DNA of 55,858 bases from Alloprevotella sp. Lung230 (GCF_014385435.1 NZ_JACSUD010000017.1:1-55858), one strand, 5' to 3'. Counted from the first letter of the stretch, positions 8,514-17,826 are shown. Numbers and translations are program-made. The notes: generated from the sequence alone by a model not told the origin.

Positions 8514-9455
8514 TTATTGCTTCAGGTAGTTCAGCACGTTCTGCTCAATGCGGGCGTGCAGGTCGGCATTGGCTTCGCGGTTGAAGGTTTCGCCGGTGAT
8601 GTGCTCGTAAAGTTCGATATAGCGTTCCGATATTCCTTGCACGATGGTCGGTGTCATCTCCGGCACTTCCTGTCCGGCTTTGCCTTGGAAGCCATTGGCC
8701 ATCAGCCATTCGCGCACGAACTCTTTGGAGAGTTGTTTTTGAGGGTTACCTGCTGCAAAGCGTTCGGCATAGCCTTCGGCATAAAAGTAGCGACTGGAGT
8801 CGGGCGTGTGGATTTCATCCATCAGGTAGATGGTGCCGTTATGCTTGCCAAATTCGTATTTCGTGTCTACGAGTATCAGCCCACGCTCGGCTGCCATCTT
8901 CGTGCCGCGCTCAAAGAGGGCCAAGGTGTACTGTTCGAGTAACGCATATTCTTCGGGGGTGGCAAGGCCTTGTGCCAGGATTTCCTCCTTGGAGATGTCG
9001 GCATCGTGCTCGCCGATCTCGGCTTTCGTGGTCGGGGTGATGATGGGAGTGGGGAACTCCTCATTCTCACGCATGCCATCGGGAAGTTTTACGCCACAGA
9101 TTTCACGCACACCGCTCTTGTAGGCACGCCAAGCGCTTCCACACAAGTAGCCGCGCACAATCATTTCAATCGGGAAGCCTTCGCACATAATGCCGACAGT
9201 GACCATAGGGTCGGGGGTGGCCAACTTCCAGTTGGGACAAATGTCGGTGGTCGCGTCCAAAAACTTTGCCGCAATCTGGTTGAGCATCTGCCCTTTGAAA
9301 GGGATGCCTTCGGGGAGCACGACATCAAAGGCTGAAATACGGTCGGTGGCCACCATCACCAAGTGGTCGCCCAAGTGGTAGACGTCACGCACTTTGCCGT
9401 GATAGACACTCTGTTGGCCGGGGAAGTGGAAATCTGTTTTTGTTAAAGCTGTCAT
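8514..9455 (-). CDS. purC: Phosphoribosylaminoimidazolesuccinocarboxamide (SAICAR) synthase
   Basis: A 313-aa enzyme ligating CAIR and aspartate in purine synthesis. [20 protein letters not shown] is the N-terminal nucleotide loop; [16 protein letters not shown] and [20 protein letters not shown] (metal and substrate region) are family signatures. At 313 aa it belongs to the longer, yeast Ade1-like group rather than the roughly 237-aa E. coli type. It lies 12 bases after phoH, in the same operon. Confidence 0.95.
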   Translation of the reverse strand: MTALTKTDFHFPGQQSVYHGKVRDVYHLGDHLVMVATDRISAFDVVLPEGIPFKGQMLNQIAAKFLDATTDICPNWKLATPDPMVTVGIMCEGFPIEMIVRGYLCGSAWRAYKSGVREICGVKLPDGMRENEEFPTPIITPTTKAEIGEHDADISKEEILAQGLATPEEYALLEQYTLALFERGTKMAAERGLILVDTKYEFGKHNGTIYLMDEIHTPDSSRYFYAEGYAERFAAGNPQKQLSKEFVREWLMANGFQGKAGQEVPEMTPTIVQGISERYIELYEHITGETFNREANADLHARIEQNVLNYLKQ

Positions 9456-9467
9456 AGTGAGGGTAAG

Positions 9468-10439
9468 TTAGGGGGTTAGGAGCTGTTGTGAATAGTAGGC
9501 TGGAGATGGGGCGTCGGCTTCATAGGCTTCGACAATGCGCGAAACGAGCTTGTGGCGCACAATATCCTTCTTCGTCATTTCTATAAAGGCGATGCCCGGC
9601 ACCTTCGCCAAAATGCGTTGTGCTTCGACCAAACCACTCTTTTGCGAGGGCGGGAGATCTATCTGTGTGCGGTCACCGGTAATCATCATCTTAGTGTTCC
9701 ACCCCATGCGGGTGAGAAACATCTTGATTTGAGCCGTTGTCGTGTTCTGGGCTTCATCGAGGATGACCACCGCATCGTTGAGCGTACGGCCGCGCATGAA
9801 AGCCAACGGGGCTATCTGGATGACGTTGAGGTCCATGTATTCTTGCAGTTTGGCCGCAGGAATCATCTCTTGCAGAGCGTCGTAGAGAGGTTGTAGGTAA
9901 GGGTCGATTTTGTCCTTCATGTCGCCGGGGAGGAAGCCCAACTTCTCGCCGGCCTCTACGGCGGGGCGGCTTAGGATGATTTTCTTGACCTCCTTGTTCT
10001 TTAGCGCACGGACAGCCAGAGCTATCGCTACATAAGTTTTGCCGGAGCCTGCCGGGCCGATGGCAAAGAGCATGTCGTTCTTCCGATAGGCTTCTACTAA
10101 ACGTAGTTGGTTGGCCGAACGCGGAGTGATGGGGCGCCCGCCGGTCGAAAAAACGATGACATCGCTGTCGTCTGCTTGTTGCGGTGTGCGATGTTTGAGC
10201 AAATCAATCACGTTTTCTTCCGTGAGGGCATTGTATTTGACACAATGCTTTTCCAAGGCGGCGATGTGTTCCTCAAATTCTGCCATGTCTTCTTCCGTGC
10301 CCATCGCTTTGATGACGTTGTCGCGCCCGATGATGCGAAGTTTGGGACAGAGGGCGCGCAGCAGGCGAAGGTTGGCATTGGCAGGGCCAAAGAAAGTGGC
10401 GGGGTCGGCCTCTTCAAGCACAAAATGTCGTTCTATCAT
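9468..10439 (-). CDS. phoH: PhoH-family ATPase
   Basis: A 323-aa P-loop ATPase of the PhoH/PhoL group. Walker A is FAIGPAGSGKTYVAIALAVR (about residues 115-134) and Walker B is NDAVVILDEAQNTTTAQIKM. An N-terminal alpha/beta region (NANLRLLRALCPKLRIIGRD) precedes the ATPase. The ATG at 10439 was chosen because family members begin close to this point and the promoter lies just upstream. Functions proposed for the family centre on RNA metabolism; the specific role is unknown. It is the first gene of the long minus-strand operon. Confidence 0.9.
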   Translation of the reverse strand: MIERHFVLEEADPATFFGPANANLRLLRALCPKLRIIGRDNVIKAMGTEEDMAEFEEHIAALEKHCVKYNALTEENVIDLLKHRTPQQADDSDVIVFSTGGRPITPRSANQLRLVEAYRKNDMLFAIGPAGSGKTYVAIALAVRALKNKEVKKIILSRPAVEAGEKLGFLPGDMKDKIDPYLQPLYDALQEMIPAAKLQEYMDLNVIQIAPLAFMRGRTLNDAVVILDEAQNTTTAQIKMFLTRMGWNTKMMITGDRTQIDLPPSQKSGLVEAQRILAKVPGIAFIEMTKKDIVRHKLVSRIVEAYEADAPSPAYYSQQLLTP

Positions 10440-10474
10440 TGAGTGGAAATCTCCGTTGGTTGGGTTTACTACTG

Positions 10475-10505
10475 CAAAAGTACGTTTTCGTAGCCAAAAA
10501 CCCAA
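10475..10505 (-). promoter_or_regulatory. Promoter of the phoH operon
   Basis: The minus strand shows TACTTTTG (plus-strand CAAAAGTA at 10475-10482) with a TTG 20 bases upstream (plus-strand CAA at 10503-10505). This fits the Bacteroidetes TTG - 19 to 21 nt - TAnnTTTG promoter. It lies 36 bases before the chosen phoH start. Confidence 0.75.
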
Positions 10506-10525
10506 GTAAATCCTTATTTTATTGC

Positions 10526-10533
10526 TACTTTTG
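10526..10533 (+). promoter_or_regulatory. -7 element of the DUF5715 gene
   Basis: TACTTTTG matches TAnnTTTG on the plus strand, 54 bases before the DUF5715 start. No good -33 TTG is seen at the expected distance. The element lies back to back with the phoH promoter. Confidence 0.6.
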
Positions 10534-10587
10534 CAGGAGAAACGCTAAACTGATGGAGGCACCCCCGCTCCATCTTTATCCAGACTT

Positions 10588-11412
10588 ATGACTCGAAAGC
10601 CTTCCCCCATCTTACTGATCAAACGCCATTTCTTCGTAGGCTTTATCGGCATCATCGCCCTCCTGGCTGGCGTCCGCAGGCTGTTTCCGGAGGTGACGCA
10701 TTTCTCCTTCTTCTCCGAGGCCGCAGAGCAGGCGGCTCCCCTTCCACAAGACACCATCGCGCTGGCATCGGCACGCGCCGACTCGCTCCTGCGCCGTCGG
10801 CGCACCTCGTTACGATTGCTCGACAAGACGGGAGCCCCCGTCAAGCATCCCATCCTCTCCGTACCGGCTTTTGATACGGCTTTCCCCGACCTGAACGACG
10901 TGCAATTGGCCACTGCTCGGCGTATCGGCATCTCCGAATGTGCCGACCGTGCAGAGGCAGCGCAGCGCATAAAGGACCTCGTCTATATCGGCGACAGTCC
11001 CTTCTACGAACTCAAAAACCTTACCCACAGTACCCCCTACCTGGTGCCTCGTGCCGCCACCCTGCTCAACGAAATCGGGCGCTCCTTTCTCGATAGTCTG
11101 GCGTCCAAAGGGTTGCCCTTCCACAAACTGAAAGTTACTTCCGTGCTGCGTACCAACGAGGACATCGAGCGGCTGCGCCGGCACAATGGCAACGCCAGCG
11201 AGCAGAGTTGCCACCGATTCGGCACGACTTTCGACATCTCCTACAATTTCTATCGGCGCGTGCAGGATCCTGCCCTCCCGCCGCAGCCCGAAACGTGGGG
11301 TGTGCAGCTCAAGAGTGTCCTAGCCGAGGTGCTCGACGACCAGCGCCGCATGGGGACGTGCTACGTGAAATACGAAGTGCACCAGTCTTGCTTCCACATT
11401 ACAGCACGCTGA
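10588..11412 (+). CDS. DUF5715 family protein, peptidase M15-like
   Basis: A 274-aa protein with an N-terminal membrane anchor or signal (HFFVGFIGIIALLAGV). The C-terminal half resembles M15/LAS-type peptidoglycan peptidases: KVTSVLRTNEDIERLRRHNG, then SCHRFGTTFDISY with the metal-binding His and Asp, and near the end YVKYEVHQSCFHIT with the last His. These fit a zinc D,D- or L,D-peptidase acting on cell wall in the periplasm, but activity is inference. It diverges from phoH and ends 34 bases before the first CRISPR repeat, with no clear terminator between. Confidence 0.75.
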   Translation: MTRKPSPILLIKRHFFVGFIGIIALLAGVRRLFPEVTHFSFFSEAAEQAAPLPQDTIALASARADSLLRRRRTSLRLLDKTGAPVKHPILSVPAFDTAFPDLNDVQLATARRIGISECADRAEAAQRIKDLVYIGDSPFYELKNLTHSTPYLVPRAATLLNEIGRSFLDSLASKGLPFHKLKVTSVLRTNEDIERLRRHNGNASEQSCHRFGTTFDISYNFYRRVQDPALPPQPETWGVQLKSVLAEVLDDQRRMGTCYVKYEVHQSCFHITAR

Positions 11413-11446
11413 CGAAAGATTTATCTGATTTTCAGTGGATTGATTT

Positions 11447-14262
11447 TTAGAACATCCCTTAAATTTGAGTACCTTTGCAGTATGAGTAACAACCACGGAC
11501 GATGAGCTGTACGCTCTCTCTTAGTTGTGATTTGCTTAAATTTGAGTACCTTTGCAGTATGAGTAACAACCTTTCAATGAGGGAGATTAGGTCGTAGGGG
11601 TTGTGATTTGCTTAAATTTGAGTACCTTTGCAGTATGAGTAACAACTAGGACAATTTCTGACAATCACACCGTTCCGTTGTGATTTGCTTAAATTTGAGT
11701 ACCTTTGCAGTATGAGTAACAACACGCGCCCCGCGGCGGCAAACCGCGGCAGTGTTGTGATTTGCTTAAATTTGAGTACCTTTGCAGTATGAGTAACAAC
11801 CTCTTCGGCCTTTACGCGGTTGTCGGCCTGGTTGTGATTTGCTTAAATTTGAGTACCTTTGCAGTATGAGTAACAACAATCCCCTGGGGCGGTGGCTATC
11901 GTATTGCGTTGTGATTTGCTTAAATTTGAGTACCTTTGCAGTATGAGTAACAACTGAGAAGGGAATTTTACGTACTCATTATGAGTTGTGATTTGCTTAA
12001 ATTTGAGTACCTTTGCAGTATGAGTAACAACTGCGGTGGGTCTGTGCATCACAGCTACCTTGTTGTGATTTGCTTAAATTTGAGTACCTTTGCAGTATGA
12101 GTAACAACCTTCGGCAGGAAGACCCTTGTTGTTACCGTGTTGTGATTTGCTTAAATTTGAGTACCTTTGCAGTATGAGTAACAACTGGGAGTACTGCAAA
12201 ACCTACCCAACGCTGGTTGTGATTTGCTTAAATTTGAGTACCTTTGCAGTATGAGTAACAACAGATGCTTCCGTAGAGCAGGCTGCGCAAATGTTGTGAT
12301 TTGCTTAAATTTGAGTACCTTTGCAGTATGAGTAACAACGAGAAGCAAGAACTCTTCGATTTGATGAAAGTTGTGATTTGCTTAAATTTGAGTACCTTTG
12401 CAGTATGAGTAACAACCGCTCCGACAGTCCAAAGCTAAAGAATATAGTTGTGATTTGCTTAAATTTGAGTACCTTTGCAGTATGAGTAACAACACGGCAA
12501 GCCTATCGAGGAACTCTTTCCGACGTTGTGATTTGCTTAAATTTGAGTACCTTTGCAGTATGAGTAACAACCACGACAAAAATAGTAATTTCATTTTGAT
12601 AGTTGTGATTTGCTTAAATTTGAGTACCTTTGCAGTATGAGTAACAACATACTTCAACGACGAAGTAAAAGGCTTGTAGTTGTGATTTGCTTAAATTTGA
12701 GTACCTTTGCAGTATGAGTAACAACGATACTCCCCAAGAAGAAGATACAATACTCGTTGTGATTTGCTTAAATTTGAGTACCTTTGCAGTATGAGTAACA
12801 ACGAGCGACTCGGGTTCATCTGGGTAATCATAGTTGTGATTTGCTTAAATTTGAGTACCTTTGCAGTATGAGTAACAACCCGCTTGCGCCAAAGATGCGG
12901 AAGGCTGTGGTTGTGATTTGCTTAAATTTGAGTACCTTTGCAGTATGAGTAACAACGACGAGAGGAGCGGTAGAGAGAAGAAGTCGTTGTGATTTGCTTA
13001 AATTTGAGTACCTTTGCAGTATGAGTAACAACGAAAAGGCGGGTATGATGACGGCAAAAGATGTTGTGATTTGCTTAAATTTGAGTACCTTTGCAGTATG
13101 AGTAACAACGGTGCGCTCGAGAAGTCGGCGCAGACCTAGTTGTGATTTGCTTAAATTTGAGTACCTTTGCAGTATGAGTAACAACTCCACTCGGTGGTCA
13201 GTTCTACCACCGGGGGTTGTGATTTGCTTAAATTTGAGTACCTTTGCAGTATGAGTAACAACAGGGAAAGTTGAAGGTGAGCGTCCGCGCGAGTTGTGAT
13301 TTGCTTAAATTTGAGTACCTTTGCAGTATGAGTAACAACTTGACCAGCGCGCCATGGCGTTCTTCTCCTGTTGTGATTTGCTTAAATTTGAGTACCTTTG
13401 CAGTATGAGTAACAACGCGATGCGCATGGGCATACCAAAGATTTCGTTGTGATTTGCTTAAATTTGAGTACCTTTGCAGTATGAGTAACAACTGACGAAT
13501 GAAGAGTTTGTAGGCTGGTTCTGTTGTGATTTGCTTAAATTTGAGTACCTTTGCAGTATGAGTAACAACAGTGCAAAAATAGCCCCTTTTTCCGATGTAG
13601 TTGTGATTTGCTTAAATTTGAGTACCTTTGCAGTATGAGTAACAACTTCGTGGCTGTTGCGCTTAAACGCCCACTTGTTGTGATTTGCTTAAATTTGAGT
13701 ACCTTTGCAGTATGAGTAACAACTGCAACGTTCCGAAGTACTCGTATTTAACGGTTGTGATTTGCTTAAATTTGAGTACCTTTGCAGTATGAGTAACAAC
13801 AGATGAACGCCGAGGTTACAGCTGCAAATTGTTGTGATTTGCTTAAATTTGAGTACCTTTGCAGTATGAGTAACAACAGGCTCTCTATCACTTGAAATCA
13901 TTGCGCAGTTGTGATTTGCTTAAATTTGAGTACCTTTGCAGTATGAGTAACAACCAAATCAATATATATGTAGATTGAAACTTTGTTGTGATTTGCTTAA
14001 ATTTGAGTACCTTTGCAGTATGAGTAACAACGTTTCTGCATTAAAGTTGCCCTTGCAGCCCGTTGTGATTTGCTTAAATTTGAGTACCTTTGCAGTATGA
14101 GTAACAACATTCTCACCGCGAAAATAGGGATTTAATCTGTTGTGATTTGCTTAAATTTGAGTACCTTTGCAGTATGAGTAACAACGAACTCGCGAGCGCT
14201 CCTCCGATTTGTGCAGTTGTGATTTGCTTAAATTTGAGTACCTTTGCAGTATGAGTAACAAC
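11447..14262 (+). CRISPR. Type II-C CRISPR array, 37 repeats, 36 spacers
   Basis: A 47-bp repeat starting GTTGTGATTTGC and ending GTATGAGTAACAAC alternates with spacers of 29-31 (mostly 30) bp, a 77-bp period. The repeats are essentially identical from 11524 to 14262. The first (11447-11493) is degenerate only in its first 11 bases. The 47-bp length and the GTTGTGATTTGCTT start match Bacteroidetes II-C repeats as I recall them; the crRNA sense is the plus strand by that comparison, opposite to the cas genes. Each repeat holds an internal promoter (see the separate entry). I saw no spacer matching elsewhere in the window, but I could not search this exhaustively. Confidence 0.98.
11525..11554 (+). 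promoter_or_regulatory. Promoter inside the CRISPR repeat (first full copy)
   Basis: Within each repeat, TTG at repeat positions 2-4 and TACCTTTG at positions 24-31 are separated by 19 nt, the same spacing seen at cdd, susC and the IS5-like transposase in this window. The TACCTTTG box is identical to that of gmd. Initiation would fall near repeat positions 36-40, so each transcript would begin with a few repeat bases and then the next spacer. The coordinates mark the first full copy; it recurs every 77 bp or so through the array. Confidence 0.7.
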
Positions 14263-14329
14263 TCATTCTTGCTAAATGTCTATTTATTAGAAAGTTACGT
14301 CGTAATTTAGTAATAAAAAAGGTACTATC
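14263..14329. other. AT-rich candidate CRISPR leader
   Basis: About 67 bases of AT-rich sequence with no gene directly follow the last, fully conserved repeat. The degenerate repeat is at the opposite end, so by the usual rule that decay marks the oldest end, new spacers would enter here, on the cas-proximal side. This is inference from repeat decay alone. Confidence 0.4.
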
Positions 14330-14370
14330 AAAATGAAGAAGATTGGTTGACACCATATCTTCTTCATTTT
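14330..14370 (-). terminator. Strong hairpin between array and IS element
   Basis: A 14-bp perfect stem (AAAATGAAGAAGAT / ATCTTCTTCATTTT) continues through a one-base bulge into TGGT-TGAC-ACCA, giving 18 paired bases. On the minus strand it is followed within about ten bases by a T6 run, so it may originally have ended the cas transcript before the IS inserted. It would also block array transcripts on the plus strand. Confidence 0.55.
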
Positions 14371-14476
14371 CTATTAACCCCAATTCGGGATTAGCCTTGC
14401 GTCTTCCTTCCTTAAATAGTCGTCCCTTAAATTCCCATTTATCATCTGATATTCAGTAATTTAATTAAGATATTCC

Positions 14477-14507
14477 TTTGATAAATCTGCAAGTTTTCTT
14501 ATCTTTG
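14477..14507 (+). promoter_or_regulatory. Promoter of the IS5-like transposase
   Basis: TTTG at 14477-14480, a 19-nt spacer and TATCTTTG at 14500-14507 match the Bacteroidetes promoter. The transposase ATG at 14531 is 24 bases downstream. Confidence 0.7.
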
Positions 14508-14530
14508 TATTCAGAAACTTGCAGATTTTT

Positions 14531-15840
14531 ATGATTAAAAAGCCCTATCCCAGCCCTTCATTATTCAGCAGTTTGTCGGATATGCCGGCCCCCTCTCGCC
14601 CTCTCTACAAACTCTCCGACAAAATAAATTGGGAGAAATTCGATGCTGCTTTCCGGCCTTTGTATTGTCAGCACAATGGTCGCCCAAGTAAGCCGATACG
14701 TTTGATGTGTGGTTTGTTGATACTCAAGCACCTTCGCAATCTCTCAGATGAATCCGTTGTGGAGCAATGGAGTGAAAACGCTTATTATCAATACTTTTGT
14801 GGTATGCAGGAGTTTATACCCGGTGCTCCTTGTGCCTCTTCCGAATTGGTTCACTTTCGCCATCGCATTGGAGAGGAGGGTATTGAACTCATCTTTCAAG
14901 AAAGCATTCGTGTCAATAACGAAGATGATGATGAACATCATCATGATACCGCTTTTATCGATTCAACCGTTCAGGAAAAGAACATCACTTTTCCTACGGA
15001 TGCCAAGTTGCATAAAAAGATAGTGGGCAAGGTTCTGCATCTCGTCGATAAACTGCATCTTCCTCTTCGCCAAAGCTATACCTTTGTGTTGAAAGGCATT
15101 TATCGCGACCAACGTTTCCGCAATCACCCCAAGAACCGCAAGAAGGCACTGAGAGCAGACCGGAAATTGCGGACAATAGCCGGGCGGTTGGTTCGAGAGC
15201 TCAAGCGCAATCTTGGAGAGAATTCTCTCTACACTGAACTCATTGATAGATTTCAAACCATTCTTTCACAAAGACGTAACAGCCGGAAAAAACTTTATTC
15301 CATTCACGAAGCCCAGGTGCAATGTATCAGTAAGGGAAAAGAAGACAAGAAGTACGAATTCGGCAACAAGGTCTCCATCATACGTTCGGCTACGGGTGTA
15401 TCATTCTTGGTGCGATGTCTTTTCGTAATGAATATGACGGACACACGATAGAAGCTGCGTTAGGACAAGTTGAACGTCTCACACAACGAAAGATTAAAAT
15501 ACTTGCAGGAGACAGAGGTTATCGAGGTAGGAAAGAGGTGAATGGTACTCAGATTTTAATACCGGACAGCCCCAAGCCATCAGAGAGCAGATATCAAAGG
15601 CGTAAGAAACACAAACTATTCTGCAAGCGGGCAGGCATAGAACCTACCATTGGACATTTGAAAGCAGATCATCGTTTAGGCCGCAACTTTTACAAAGGTG
15701 TGGTAGGAGACGCTGTAAACATACTGATGGCAGCAGCTGCTTACAACTTCAAAAGAGCCATGAGAGTTCTTTTGTGGCTGCTCAAAATAATAAGCGAGAG
15801 GCAGGGGAGGAGTGACTTTTTACTTATCAAAGCTTTTTAA
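14531..15840 (+). pseudogene. IS5-like transposase, frameshifted
   Basis: The first frame (14531-15451) carries the N-terminal DUF772-type region (LCGLLILKHLRNLSDESVVE, YFCGMQEFIPGAPC) and the first catalytic Asp in AFIDSTVQEKN. The second frame (from about 15400 to 15840) carries GDRGYRGRKEV with the second Asp and RRKKHKLFCKRAGIEPTIGHLKADH with the Glu. Reading passes from one to the other near 15400, where adding one base after GGTGTA would give TGVIILGAMSFRNEYDGHT. No slippery heptamer is visible, so a one-base deletion is more likely than programmed frameshifting. The element is probably immobile. Confidence 0.8.
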
Positions 15841-15850
15841 GGGACGACTA

Positions 15851-15954
15851 AATATAGGCACGCAATGACTCTTCCGCCCTTGATCTAGAGTGAATGAAAA
15901 TTGTTTCACAAAATGAGAAGTCAGAACACTGTTAGCAGTTTAACGTCCATTGTT
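15851..15954. other. Spacer between the two IS remnants
   Basis: About 100 bases with no recognisable gene. This is where original sequence between array and cas2 may survive. No anti-repeat matching the CRISPR repeat was found in it on either strand. Confidence 0.3.
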
Positions 15955-16506
15955 TCTTCTATCTTGAAAGTACAGAAATGTACGCCGTCTCGGTCCTGTG
16001 TCTCGTTTCTCTGATTTGGGCGCCGGACTTTGACTATTGCGTATCCCAAGGAAAGCACTACTTCGGCTATAAACTCCACGTGCTCTGTGGTTTAATGGAG
16101 TCATCCATTCATACGACCCTCCCAAGGCGAGTGTATACGACATCAACTATATGAAGGACATCAAGCCGCTTTACCGCGATTGCTGCATCTTTGGAGACAA
16201 GGGATACTCAGTGCGGAAGTCCAACTTGACCTTTTCGAGACGGTCAATATCAGACTTGAATGCCCCTACAGGCTCAACCAAAAGAACCGGAGGCCAACCC
16301 TTATCCCTTTCGCAAAGGCACGAAAGAGAGTTGAAACTTTGTTTTCGCAACTTGCTGATCAGTTCCTCCTCATCAGGAACTACGCAAAGGAAACCTGCGG
16401 ACTTTTTGCCCGAGTAGTAGGAAGAATCAGTGCGATGACCACATTACAATGCATCAATTACATTAACAACAAACCCATAGGAAGGATTAAGTACGCACTG
16501 ATTTAA
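15955..16506 (+). pseudogene. Remnant of a second IS transposase (DDE type, possibly IS982 or IS4/IS5 group)
   Basis: Pieces of a DDE transposase lie in shifted frames. FDYCVSQGKHYFGYKLHVLC is at about 16031-16090. INYMKDIKPLYRDCCIFGDKGYS (16140-16210) holds a catalytic-type GDKGY. After a shift come QLDLFETVNIRLECPYRLNQ and RKRVETLFSQLADQFLLIRN, ending NNKPIGRIKYALI at 16506. The N-terminal part is missing or unrecognisable and at least two frameshifts break it. It runs toward cas2, whose stop is 22 bases beyond. I am unsure of the IS family. Confidence 0.7.
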
Positions 16507-16527
16507 TTCCGCCAGCGGGTTAAGAAT

Positions 16528-16893
<366 letters not shown>

Positions 16894-16905
16894 TTAGCGA
16901 TAACC

Positions 16906-17826
16906 TTACAGTTTAGGATAGCTTATTTTTCGCAATTCTCCAGTAAAACATTTAGCCACAGAAGCCGTTGTGAGTGAAGCTGCGACTAATAGTGGACTTC
17001 GTTTACCTTCAACGCAGACATCAAGAGTCGGAATTTGCAGAAGATGGGCTTTGTCCTCCTGAGTTAGTTCTTCTTGGAAACCTTTTTGACGAAGGAGAAC
17101 AAGAACATGGGCATCGACATAGGGGCGATAGGGCTCCATAATGTCATCGGCTAAACAATAGGCATTGTAGCGATTATGGTGATGAATGCCCAAGGTCGGC
17201 AAAAGTCCGCTGGATACCAAAGCCCGCGCAATAATGGCGCGTAGGATGGCGTAGCCATAATTGAGCAAATGGTTGGGAGCCGCCTCTTCTCGACCACGTT
17301 TGAAATGGTCAATTTCTTGAGCAAAGAGATTTTTCCAATAGTAAGCCGCTGCACGTCCTTCCAAATTGTCGATATCGCCACTACGCACATCGTTGCTCCA
17401 CTTATCCATGCATCCCGCTTCTGCAGAAGTAAGTTGGCGCAAGATTGTGGATTGATTGGCGATTTTTTGTTTGACGGTTTGCTGCCACAACTGTTTTTTC
17501 AACGGCAATGAAGCACTGACTTGCGCTTGAAATCGTTCAGATTGTATAGTGTTTCCAGAAAGAGGCAGTAGCAGTCCTGTAGGCATGTGATGAGAATCGC
17601 ACGTGATGAGGGCTACATTGTTGTCGAGTAGTGCAGCGATGAGGGCGCTGGTTAGAGTGATTTGAGGATGATCAATAACGATGACGCCAATATCTTCAAT
17701 AGCTCGTGTACAAATATTTTCACCTTGCGCACCCTCCTTTTGGCTTTCCGATTTACGAATTACCAACTGTCGGGAGGACAAGGAAAGATAGGCAGGATTG
17801 CCAAAATAGAGGGTGCGTTTAATCAT
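16906..17826 (-). CDS. cas1: CRISPR-associated endonuclease Cas1
   Basis: A 306-aa type II Cas1 starting MIKRTLYFGNPAYLSLSSRQ. The catalytic residues are visible in NLEGRAAAYYWKNLF (Glu), GLLPTLGIHHHNRYNAYCLA (His) and DDIMEPYRPYVD (acidic). It integrates new spacers together with Cas2. The ATG at 17826 was chosen over an in-frame start at 17868 because it lies just past the cas9 stop (4-base gap) and aligns with family N-termini. Confidence 0.96.
   Translation of the reverse strand: MIKRTLYFGNPAYLSLSSRQLVIRKSESQKEGAQGENICTRAIEDIGVIVIDHPQITLTSALIAALLDNNVALITCDSHHMPTGLLLPLSGNTIQSERFQAQVSASLPLKKQLWQQTVKQKIANQSTILRQLTSAEAGCMDKWSNDVRSGDIDNLEGRAAAYYWKNLFAQEIDHFKRGREEAAPNHLLNYGYAILRAIIARALVSSGLLPTLGIHHHNRYNAYCLADDIMEPYRPYVDAHVLVLLRQKGFQEELTQEDKAHLLQIPTLDVCVEGKRSPLLVAASLTTASVAKCFTGELRKISYPKL

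Larger units (their letters stand above)
14417..15850 (+). mobile_element. IS5-like insertion sequence
   Basis: The terminal inverted repeats are TAGTCGTCCCTTAAA at 14417-14431 and its complement at 15836-15850, 15 of 15 bases identical. They enclose about 1.43 kb with a single transposase gene, now frameshifted. A clear target-site duplication could not be fixed. The element lies between the CRISPR array and cas2 and separates them. Confidence 0.85.

Noticed and set aside
10195-10214. GAGCAAATCAATCAC in phoH as a possible anti-repeat
   Set aside because: It is inside a well-conserved coding region and the match breaks after eight bases; likely chance.
11843-13901. Several 60-120-codon open frames on the minus strand with LLILQRYSNLSKSQ or VTHTAKVLKFKQITT repeats
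   Set aside because: They are translations of the CRISPR repeat itself; the 47-bp repeat and 30-bp spacer give 77 bp, so frames cycle with no protein conservation.
14320-14360. GGTACT...GAAGAAGATTGG as a diverged anti-repeat next to the array
   Set aside because: Only GGTACT and scattered bases match the repeat complement, and the segment instead forms a near-perfect hairpin with the sequence after it.
15334-15451. Programmed -1 frameshift in the IS5-like transposase
   Set aside because: The two frames overlap by about 118 bases, but no slippery X-XXY-YYZ heptamer lies where the homology switches frame; a one-base deletion explains it better.
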